Assembly (NCBI GenBank): GCA_964017185.1
Contig: OZ024874.1
Location: 54,973,356 to 55,037,355 of the forward strand
DNA length: 64,000 nucleotides
Origin: Rugalucina vietnamica
Taxonomy: Eukaryota; Mollusca; Bivalvia; Lucinida; Lucinidae
Reading direction: 5' to 3'
Part shown: in pieces, positions 34,901-46,900 of the stretch
How positions within the stretch are numbered: the stretch's first letter is position 1
How the letters are laid out: each line of letters opens with the position of its first letter
The notes under the pieces: model-generated
What the model saw: the letters and a program-made list of their open reading frames with translations, nothing else
Told to the model about the DNA's origin: nothing
Database searches by the model: none
Position numbers and translations under genes: made by a program

Positions 34901-37900
34901 GCTGAAACTCAGTCTGTTTATTTTGTATATTTTCACCTTCTAATTCAGTGTTGTATACTGACTGTTTTTGATTATATGCCTGTTTCTTTTCATGTATAAA
35001 CACCGGCATCTTTTCCGGACTTAGTGCCTGCATCTTTTCAGGTCTTAATGCCGGCTTCCATTCCGGACTTTGTGCCCACTCGCTGATGGGACTAAATGCC
35101 GGCCTCCTTTCCGGACTTTGTGCCCACTCGCTGATGGGACTTAATGCCGGCCTCCTTTCCGGACTTTGTGCCCACTCGCTGATGGGACTTGTCGATGATT
35201 CATACTTACCTGTCCTCCAGTCTGTCCTCTTGCTCTTTGACTTTTTCCACCCTTTCCTCTTAGGCATCTTTACTCAATCTGAAAATATAAAAGAAGACAC
35301 CATTTAGCAAGACACATTAACTAACATTAACTCCCAACAGTACTGGTTAAGCATGGGAAGCATTGGTTCCATCCCGACATGACTGAAAATGTGTTGACTG
35401 GGATGTTAAGCAAACAAAATAAATAAATAAATAAAATATATATTTTCCTTGTGAAAAAAAATGGACCCAATTCTTCTGAGTAGGAGTAACTTTTTAGGGT
35501 TAATCACATATGGGGGAAACAAACTTAATTTTAGTTTTGGCAGGGTGAGGGGTGGGCAGAGGGGGGGGGGGAGGATTTAAACGAAAACAAACACATTTAT
35601 ATTTTTGCATTTATTCCATTACATCATCATATAACAATATATTCACCTCTTCCATGCCTCCAATACCCAATCCCCTACCACCCCTATGAGAATCAAATTA
35701 AGTTAAAATGGAGGAAACAAAATGTTCAAATATATGTTATTTTTAATCTTTTCTGAAGGAAGTTTTTGTTTATAAATCTACTTTAAACACAGCTAGAACT
35801 TTTTCTCAGTTCAATAAAATTATATATGATGAATAAATTTTCAATCTGCATTTTATTTGTATATTATACTCACCCTCATAAAGTACCATTTCTAATAGTG
35901 AACTTTATTCTACATCAAGGCAAACTGAGTATGCCAATGCATGTGCACTTATAACCTCTAGACTGTTCGGAAAAAGTTTGCATCATTTTGATGAACACTT
36001 CTAAACACAATGGTACTTAAATAATCTGAAGAATGGTTATCTGAGATTTTTGTGTTCGAAGTATTAGGCAGATTTGTTTCATGACTATACACAGAAGCAT
36101 TTTCTAGTTAATAATTGTACTGTAATTCACAGTGTCATCATTTCTTGAATTAGTGCCTGTATTATTTCAGGACTTCATGCCGGCATCATTTCCGGACTGT
36201 CATTTGCATGTATTCTTTAAAGTCTTTATGCCGGCTTCCTTTCCGGACTTGTTGCCCACTCGCTGATGAGACTTGGTGCCCACTCACTGATGGAACTTGT
36301 TGCCCACTCGCTGATGGGGCTTAATGCTGGCTTCTTTTCCACACTTTGTGCCCACTCACTGATGGGACTTAATGCCGGCCTCCTTTCCGGACTTTGTGCC
36401 CACTCGCTGATGGGACTTGTCTATGATTCATACTTACCTGTCCTCCAGTCTGTCCCCTTACTCTGTGAATTTTTCAGGTCTGAAAATATAAAAGAAATCA
36501 TTTAAATCTAAGCATCTACACCAAAAAAGCACTGTGTTATGCATCAAAAGCTACCAAGTGGATGCACAAATCAGCTGCAAAAACCCACAGACTCTTCATG
36601 TGACCTGGAAAATTTAACAATTTTTTTTGCTTCCAAATGAAATTCATTTTTGACTAATCAAATTTTCAACGGCTCTTGATTGATAATCAGTTCCACACCA
36701 GGAACAGTATCAAGAATACTGCATTAAAATCTGTCTGCACAATTGAGCATGTCGGACATCTTGGTCAAGTGACCTGGACAATTTACATAGTTTTAGGTCC
36801 CACTTTCTAAGGAGGCTCCACATGCAGTTTGGCTTTGATTGGCCAAGCAATTTTCGACAAGAGGATGCCTGACTATTTCTATCAATTACATTTATAAAAG
36901 CCCTGAGACAGGGGCAGATAACCCCCTGGGACTAAGAAGATTTTTAAAGGTTTTGCTATATATAGCCATGGCGGCCATCTTGGTCATATGACCTAGACCA
37001 TTTATCCAAACTTTCGTTCACCCTTCCTAAGGATCCTCTGCACAGTTGGCTTTGATTAGCCAAGAGGTTTCGGAGAAGAAATAATTTGAATATTATGGTC
37101 ATATACATGTATACAGCCTCAGGGCAGAAGCAGACAACCCCTTGGGCCCATAATATTTTCAGAAGCATAAATCTTCTGTCCGTTTGCTCATTCCTAGCAA
37201 GTTTTCGGACATTAAATTACATTTTCATATTTTCCCCCATTCAAATGAATGGGAAACCTAACATGACCTTGCCATTACATAGTTCAAGGTCATCACAGGG
37301 TCATGATTTATACAAACTTTGTAGAGCTCCATTGCCTGATGCTTCATGCCAAGTTTTAAAATCATAGGCCTTCTGGTTCTGAAAAAGAAATTTTTTAAAC
37401 ATTTTTAAAGGTTTTTGCTATTTATAGACATGGTGGCCATCTTGGTCATGTGACCTTGACCATTTATACAAACTTACATCCACTCTTCCTATTGATGCTC
37501 CACATAAAGTTTGGCTTTAATTGGCCAAGCGGTTTCAGAGAAGAAGATGTTTGAATATTATGGTCATACACATGTATATAGCCCCGGGGCAGGGGCAGAC
37601 AACTGTCTGGGCCCAAAATATTTTCATTTACATAAATCATCTGTCCATTTGCTCATTCCTAGCAAGTTTTTTGACAATATATGACATTTTACTATTTTTT
37701 CATGGGCAGCCTAAGTTGACCTTGCCATAAAAAAGGTCAAGGTCATCCCAGGGTCATGATTTATACAAACTTTGTAGAGCTCCATTGCCTGATGCTTCAT
37801 GCCAAGTTTCAAAATCATACGCCTGCTACTTCTGGAGAAGAAGATGTTTTAAGGTTTTTGCTATTTATAGTCATGGCGGCCATCTTGGTCATGTGACCTT

Positions 37901-40900
37901 AACCATTTATACAAATTATCATTCTCTCTTCCTATTGATGCTCCACATAAAGTTTGGCTTTAATTGGCCAAACGGTTTCAGAGGAGAAGATGTTTGAATA
38001 TTATGGTCATACTCATGTATATAGCCCCAGGGCAGGGGCAGACAACCCTTGTGGCCCAAAATATTTTCATAAACACAAATCATCTGTCCATTTGCTCATT
38101 CCGAGCAAGTTTTTTACCAATATATGATTTTTTCCTATTTTTTTCCCATTCAAATTCATGGACGGCCTAAGTTGATCTTGCTAAAAAAAGGTCAAGGTCA
38201 TCCCAGGGTCATGATTTATACAAACTTTGTAGAGCTCCATTGCCTGATGCTTCATGCCAAGTTTTAAAATCATAGGCCTACTAGTTCTGGAGAAGAAGAT
38301 TTTTTAAGGTTTTTGCTATTTATAGCCATGGCGGCCATCTTGGTCATGTGATCTTGACCATTTATACAAGCTATCATTCACTCTTCCTAATGATGCTCCA
38401 CATAAAGTTTGGCTTTAATTGGCCAAGCGGTTTCAGAGAAGAAAATGTTTGAATATTATGGTCATACACATGTATATAGCCCCGGGACAGGGGCAGACAC
38501 CCCTCTGGGCCAAAAATATTTTCATAAACATAAATCAACTGTCCATTTGCTCATTCCTAGCAAGTTTTTTGCTATTATATGACATTTTCCTATTTTTTCC
38601 AATTCAAATGCATGGGCAGCCTAAGTTGACCTTGCCATAAAAAGGTCAAGGTCATCCCAGGGTCATGATTTATACAAACTTTGTAGAGCTCTATTGCCTG
38701 ATGCTTCATGCCAAGTTTCAAAATCATAGGCCTTCTGGTTCTGGAGGAGAAGATTTTTAAAGGTTTTTGCTATTTATAGCCATGGCCGCCATCTTGGTCA
38801 TGTGACCTGGACCATTTATACAAACTTTCGTTCCCCCTTCCTAAGGATGCTCCACGTGAAGTTTGGCTTCGATTGGCCTTGTGGTTTCAGAGGAGAAGAT
38901 CTTTGAAATTGTGAACGACGGACGACGGACGACGGACGACGACGGACGACGACGGACGACGGAGCATGGGTATACTATAAGCTCACCTGTGAGCCTTCGG
39001 CTCAGGTGAGCTAAAAATCTTACTACATGGTAATTGGTATAACATGATATTTGTTTGTTTGCAAAATTTTAATTGCACTATGATGTATATAGAGGAAATG
39101 TTGATACTATATGAGCAGCGTTGTGAGAAAACGGATTATAGTCCTGTAGCCATCTGGTCTATTTGAGGTTGACCTGGATTTAAAGTACATAGAAAATGTT
39201 TTTACATATTTGGAAAGGTGAGGTCTTCTGCATTAAGAATCCGATGGGTGACATCTTGTCACCATTGAGCAATTTGAGAAATTCAAGATGGCGTCCAAGA
39301 TGGCTGCCCATATACAGAGAATGCTATTTTCCTGTGAAATAATCATGTTTTGTCAGACTTTTAGACCTGATATCACTTGTATTTAAAACCTGAATTAATT
39401 GTACATTAAAATGAGTCCAAGAAAATATACTCTGTAAAAGGGGCATCAAAGATGGCTGCCAAAACTAAGGAAAAAGCAATATTTGAAAGCAGTGCCTTCC
39501 AAAGTTCAAAATTTTCAAACTGAACCACTTGCTGGTATTTTATTTAATGTTTATGGATCCAGTGGATGGCATCTTGTCACCAGTGAGCAAATTAAGAAAT
39601 CCAAGATGGCATTCAAGATGGCTGTCAGTATACGGAAAAGTAATTTCTATGCAAATATTCATGTTTTGGCATATTTAATTTATGAAATCTGTGCAATTAA
39701 TACCATGTTAGGAGTGCATCTAAGATGGCCACCACAGAAAAGGAACATTTTACAATTTTGGCTTGTTTGTTTGTTTGTTTTGTTGCTTACGCCCAAGTCA
39801 ACCGATATTGTCATGCCGGGATATTACCTCCATTTCCAACATTGGGATGCCATGACATCCGAAACATACTCAAACTACAACCACTAAATTAAACAACTCA
39901 TGCTTATAAATATGGATGCTCTTAAAGGATCTCAGTCTTTTTTATTTGTCTAAACCACTTTTTCCAGGCAGGTTCAGATCAGTCATCAAACGGCTCGTCA
40001 GTTTTATCTGTAAATACACGCAACCCATATTTCTCTCACAACCTAAAATGACAGGTAATATCTCCTTTTGTGCTGCATGCGTAATACTACAGAATGGTGG
40101 TCAAGAGGGAATGTGGGCATCGGGTCAAGAGAAATATATTAGCTGCTTTTGTCTCCAGGCAAAGTTTTGAAAAATCTACTGAATGACCATCTGAGTAATG
40201 GGTTACAGCACAAGGAAAGTGGTTAAAGTAAAACCATCCATACATGTAAGCCTTAGTTGTTAACTTAGGTGGTTTTATTTTCAAGCACATTCTGCGTCAT
40301 GTCATCCACGTTTGGTAGAAGTCCCAACATGACCATAGCTGTTGACTGGGACATAAAGCACCAGCACAAGCAAACAAACAAACAAGTAATGTGGTCACTT
40401 TCACATAGTATAAAAGTCAAAGATCTGTTGACAAATCACTGCAAAATACAGGGACATGTAGTTCACAGCGCCCTAGACTAAGAATTATGGTTCAAACATT
40501 GGGGTTTAATGCCTCATTATCTATAGGCCCACATACATGTATCTTTTCTCATATACATGTATGTATCTTTTATTCTGGAAGACAGACAGCAAAGTCTGGA
40601 AATGTAGATCCAAGTGACCTATGATTATGATTTTAGGGGGCGGGCTGTAACTAATGTTGTCAGAACTTGGAGCCCAATCCCTTTGAGATGACAATAAAAT
40701 ATGTTTAAGCTATGATTACTGTAACAGCATGTACTCCTATTGATTGAAAGTCAATAGCTGATAACTAATATGGAACATGATACTAGAAAACCTGGTGGCC
40801 AGACAATGGCTCTGAATACAGGTAGGTTTCCAAAACGAAAACTCAATATTGATTGCGAGGGGGGGGGGGGGGGCAGTTTTACTGTACAGGTAATAAGGGG

Positions 40901-43900
40901 TCATTAAACCAATAAACAATGGTATCACATGCATTATTCTATAGGAACCCCTTAATTATTCCATAAAGCGATGAAATAATCACCTTATTATGGCAGTCCA
41001 TTGATCATTGACAAATATTGCACAAGGGGGGTCATAAATTGAATAAACACTGGCACCAATTTAGCTCATTCAGAAGAATATACACTGTATCTCTTTTAAT
41101 TGTAGAACAGTGGGTTCTACTGACAAACACTCTATATGCACACTTTCATGCATCCTTGGTCAAGAAAATATGCATGTACAACTAAATGGTATACATTCAA
41201 ATATTATAGGCTGGACTCAAGCTTGACACCAACCAAGCTGAAAGTCTACAAGGCTGTGGTACTGCCAACCATTTTCCATGCATGTGAGACCTGGACAGTA
41301 TACCAATGTCATCAAAGAGACTTCACCATTTCCACATTAAGCTGTTAGAGAAAGCTGTTAAAATCAAGTGGCAAAACAAGATTCCAGACACGGAGGTCCT
41401 GAAAAAAGCAGGAATGCAAAGCATGAATACAGTCTTCAATGTACATAGCTAAGATGGACTGGCCATGTTATAAGCATGCCGGATGCGTGACTTCCAAAGA
41501 AAGTTTTCTATGAAGAACTACAGGAGGGAAATCGCTCTTAATGTGGCCAGAAGAAACGCTAGAAAGACATACTCAAAGCCTCTCTGAAGGATTTTGAAAT
41601 ACCAATGGGTTCTTGGGAACAGACTGCACAGGAGCGATCAAAGTGGCGAGGTCTCATCAACAAAGGAGCAACTCTATATGAAAAAATAGAGAATCTGTGA
41701 AGGTGAAAAAAAAACGCAGAGAATGCAAAGCCAACCACCAGCAGCTTCCATAACACTGACTTGCTCTACTTGCAATCGACAGTTTAGAGCTAGAATTGGC
41801 ATAATCAGCCATCAAAGAACTCACCAACATACATGAACCTTATTCAAGAAATAATGATGATCTTTCTCATTAGTCAGAGACGATGTCTTGAAAACAATAA
41901 AGGGAATGGAAAACCATATTTGATGTCATAATTTGAGCCAAAACAGACATTTTCAGAACAGTTTCAAATTATGGAGAACGAGTAATTAGCATGTAAAGCA
42001 CTGATATTGTGTATGTCTTACTGGTATATGTATTTTAATCTGCAGGAGTCATTAATATATTAAATATACTAAATGATGACCATAAGTCAATCCAGATTTC
42101 AAAAATACTTTTATCTATTCGGACTTATTCTTTGACTGATGTTTACAAAAATTGCCACCTTACTACTTGTTTTGAGAAATTCTTTAGTTTCAATATCAGC
42201 ACTTTTCAATATTACATTTTCCTTTATTCTGGCGAACATTTTAGATGATCTCCATACTTTGTGAATTTTTGAACTGGTTTCGATGTACACAGACTAGTTC
42301 AGCCTTTAAATGCGAGTTATTTCAGGTCTTACATCTGCCAAAACACGATTATTTACATGCTAATTACTGTTCTCTGTATAGGGGCAACCATCCTGAATGC
42401 CATCTTGAATTCTCAAAGTGTTCAATGGTGATAAGATGACATCCATCGGAGTCTTAAATGTTAACAAAATGCCACCAAATTATTTGTCTTACGAAATTCA
42501 TTAGTCTTGAAATCACCTCTTTTCCATTATGTAATTTCCTTTATTCTGGCGGCCATCTTGGATGCCCTCCATACAGCCTGTTTTCGTGTGCTAATTTCAA
42601 TGTACATTTGATTCAGCTTTCAAATACAAGTAATCCCATAATTTAAAATATCTCAAAATTTGATTATTTCCATGGAAACTACTGTTTTCCGTATACGAGC
42701 AGCCATCTTGGACGCCATCTTGAATTTCTCAAATTGCTCAATGGTGACAAGATGTCACCCACCGGATTCTTAATGTAGAAGACCTCACCTTTCCAAATAT
42801 GTAAAAACATTTTCTATGTACTCTAAATCCAGGTCCACTGAAGGTTCTGCCGGATATTACCTTTGCGAAAACAAAGACACAGATCAGCTGTGCAATAACT
42901 GCACAGCTGATCAGCGCCTTTGTTTTCGCTACACGGTTTGTTCGATTCCTTCTCTACTTATACTCAAAATTTAAAGATTCTAGCATTCATCTGTGCGTGT
43001 ACAGGCCGGTTTGTATCAGACCTGGTATCAAACCCCGAAGACCGGGTTTTCTCGCGACGCGGCTCATGTGTGTTGTAGTATCTGTTTCTTTTTAATGCAT
43101 TATCAGATTGTGTGTGTCTACTTATATCTTTCTCAGTATGAGTTTATATGTCTATTTATAACATACTCAGGTAAGCTGTTGGTTCCCAGTAAGTTGCTGG
43201 TTCCCCGTCTCTGCCTGTTGTGAGATCTGAATGAGGTCTCCAGTAGTGTAGGAGGCTGGGAAACAGTCACATCTGTAAACAAAAATGATGTTTTTTTTTT
43301 TCTTTCTCTCAAAACATTTTTGTTCTCTGATTATAGGTACATGTAAGCTTTCTACAAAAAGAAAGGTGATAACATAGGACAGTTCCTATATAAGGATGAC
43401 AGAATTTTCTTGTTGAAATCAACTGACAGCAGATAATACAACTGCTAATTGGTACTATATATGAGCTGCATCGTGATAAAATGGGATTATTGTCTATGCA
43501 AAGCTGATCAGCACCTTTGTTTTCGCTTCTCGGATAGTACAATTCCTCTACCTATTTGCAAAATTTCAAGCTTCTAGCCTACTTCTGTAGCTGCACAGAC
43601 CGGTTTGTGTCAGATCAGGTCGGAAACCCTGAAGACCCGTTTTCGGGGCTCATACATCAATTTTCATAAGAGCTTTAATAATTACCTCGAGAGCTTGCCG
43701 GTATTGTCATCTCTCCACTTGCTGAAGCTGCTGGATCCTCAAGTCCAGTCACTCTGATCACTGGAACATCCCTTGAGTCGTTATGAGGGTTGTTTCCCCT
43801 GAGAGCATTCTCTCCCCTGGCAGCTCTTTCAATGGAGGTCAGGTTGGTATTGGTATCAGTCAAACTTTGCCCAAGACTCTGATACCTTTCTCTATCTTGT

Positions 43901-46900
43901 CTGAGGGCCTGCAGACTTTGATTGAAACTATCACGTAAGGAATTGATTCGTCTATTTAGCTCATTCATTTCTTGTTCTATCTGGTCTGTCATAGTCACAA
44001 GATTATCTCTTAAAGCAAGGATTGATTCAGACCCTTGGGCTGCTTGTGCAGTATTTCCTGGATTGTTAGCAACTTGAATGGTATTATTGTTATCATCTTG
44101 GTCATTATTGTTATCATCTCTATTAAACAAAGAATTAGCATTTGAGTTTTGTGGGTTGTTTGGCTGCCTCTGTCTCTCAGATTCCAAAACACTGTTTCTA
44201 CTAAACCGATGCATGTCTTGTACAAAGTTATCAGCCACACTATTAATATGACCTTGAATTTCATTCACTGATGTACGACCTTGCGCACTATCAACGGAGT
44301 CTCGAGAAACACTCCTTTGTCTTAAAACATTATCGGATGACTCAATACTTGAAGTTGATTGAATTGAGGTTGAGGAAACAGTCCTCGTCTGATCTTCTGA
44401 TATTGGCAGAAAATAGGCTCTGTTGTGTAAATGGGTATTCAATTCAGATTCTGTATCACTAGATTCCAGTACATTTGACTGTGTTGCTGGTGGATTTCCA
44501 GCCGATACTGGCACACCACTATATGGTATCCTGCTTTGGCTATCAGAATACGCTGGACTGAAGGTATGGGCAGCTGTGGTTGGACTAGCAACAGTACAAC
44601 GACTGGGATTATTTTCGCTCATTCGATTTGATCCAAATCCACGGCTTTCTAAATAAGGTCCCATCAGAGACATGAATCTAGACCTATTTTGAAGATACGG
44701 CTGTGTCCTAGAGCTAGACAGTGTTGTGTTTCGTATCTGTCCACCTCGAAAGGCTCCTCTAGTGTTGTAATTGTAAGTACCTCGAGAGTTATGGTATATA
44801 TTCTGGAAAAGACTGGCATGACTGCTAGTGCTAGCTATCACAGTGGGAACGATGGGAGGATAACTCAAACCTGTGAGAGATGACGAGGAATTAAGATTAG
44901 ATCTAGCGCTACTTGAACTAATAGCTGTGCTCAAACCAGTCCTAACATTAGCAGCATTTGTTCTTAAAACATCTGACCATCCGGCCACTACAGGCCTGTT
45001 TCCCTCTGAAACCAGAGATGTTGAAGAAGAGCATTCACTGGCAGAAACTACAGTCACCACAGGAATTTCACCACGGGATGATAGAACTTTGACAGAACTA
45101 CTTTTTGATGTACTATCACATGACGTTAAGGGAATGCTGGTTTGAAGTCTCTCTCTGATACTAGGAAAAACAGATGTCGTGGCTTTACTGCTACTAGTTC
45201 CTGAACTTCCTGAGGCCCCTTTCTGTGCCTGCAAGTATCGTGTCAAAATTGAAGGCCCTGAAAGTATATTAGGTGCTTTATCAACTTTAGACTTTGAATT
45301 TGTATTCTTAGGGTTTCCAGTGTCACTAGAAGTAGAAGAGGATTTCAGTTCTTGATTAGCTTGACGATGGTAGCACTCATTACTGCTTGTAGCAGATGAG
45401 ATGGCAGAATTTGCCACATCGCTCTGAGAATCGTTTGACATTTGCACTTTTGATAAATCTGCAACAGAGCTTTCTTTGCATGGTCCCAAATTATCACTTT
45501 GACTTGATGTTACGCACTCGCTATGTCCTGTATCTTGGCCTACCATAGTTACTCCATGTTCTGGAGGAGGCAGGTGTGTAGGGTGAGGACTCCACACACT
45601 GCTTGAGTTTAACGTTTCAGTCTTCCCCTTAATGTCAGTAGCACTATTAGCAGCACCAACAATTGCCCTACCATCACTCATATTAACAACTTCAAAACTA
45701 TTATTGCTTTCTCCCAATTCTGCATTTAATGCTCCAGATACACCAATATCTTCACCTAAACCTTCAAAGTTGTCATTCTCTTCTCCACCTGAATCTACTA
45801 AGTCTTCATTCACTTCTGCTTCAGAATTTACTACTTCATTATTTTCTTCAATATTTTCCTCATCATCATTAACTTCAGTTTCAATGCCTAGTATGTTATT
45901 CAATTCTGCATCATAAGTTTCAGTAGTAAAAGATGCTGGATCAAAAGTCACAACACTAGCTCCCTCAGGTATACTTATTTCTTCATCTTCCACTTCAACA
46001 CTTTCATTTTCTTCAACATTTGATGCAAATTCAGCATCAGAGTCCCCAAGACCAACAGCTATTGCTTCAGATTCCATTGCACCTGAGTTTTCAATTTCAC
46101 TTCTTTCTCTATTTAATCTCCTAGTTAAAGAAGTCCATCTATCAAGTATAGAAATACTATGTTGAGCTCTCTGCCTAACTTCCACTGCCTGTTGTTCTCT
46201 CTGTCTTGCCCTTTCAACTGCATCCGCAACAACCTGTCTAGCACGATTTTCTAATTCATTATCTATATTCCCTAAATCATAACTTCCTGAGCTCCCTATA
46301 TTGTCAGACCTTGACTCTGACTCTCCCCTAAGAGCTCCCCTGGCAGAAAAATGTGCCATCCTCAGTCCTGTAGCAGTATCATGCCTTAACCTATCTGTAG
46401 CTTGCTGCGTCAGCTGATTAGCATAATGTCTAGCACTGTCTAAAGCATGTTCTGTTGCTTCAGTATCAGATTGTCCAGTCCTTCTCCTTGTTGTCAGCTC
46501 TCGAAGACCTATTTCTGTCGCCCTTCGAGTGGCCTGAGCAAGCTGTCGACTGAATGTTTCACTAGCTCTCTGTGTAGCTTCGGCAGCATATTGTCTGGCA
46601 TCACTCAACATCTGGGCATGTTCAGGTGATGTAGGGCGCACAATTTCATTGTCAGGCACTCCAGGGTACATTTCTGCTTCTATAACAACAACAGAAGTTA
46701 CATTAATCTTTTCACAACTAAACATATCCTTAAAATATCTAATCAATTCAAGAAGTTTTCCAATACAGTAATGTTTCATGGCATATCAGACTGCAACCCT
46801 CCTCTCAGTGCAGTCTGATAATAATTTCCACTCTAGGGTCCAATTCAAAACAAACAAATCAGGTTATTAATTGACCTGATTTCAAGCCTCATGTCATCTT

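Larger units (their letters stand above)
39113..43065. mobile_element. 3.95-kb inverted-repeat composite in a family 1 MITE
   Basis: The outer ends are family 1 termini: GAGCAGCGTTGTGAGAAAAC at the left; hairpin GATCAGCTGTGCAATAACTG.. (42887-42913) and TTTTCTCGCGACGCGGCTC at the right. Inside are long inverted arms: 39160-39720 (GACCTGGATTTAAAGTACAT, GCAATTTGAGAAATTCAAGA, AAGATGGC words) is mirrored by 42200-42840 (GCCATCTTGGACGCCATCTT, ATGTACTCTAAATCCAGGTC). Each arm repeats an AAGATGGC-containing module two to three times. The centre holds SINE tails and a dead LINE. No transposase is seen. Confidence 0.7.

Noticed and set aside
46680-46779. Upstream part of the open frame around the large AMBRA1 exon, with an ATG at 46779
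   Set aside because: A good acceptor (TTGTTGTTATAG) at 46681-46680 and the matching phase of the 47016-47188 exon show that coding begins at 46679; the frame above it is intron.
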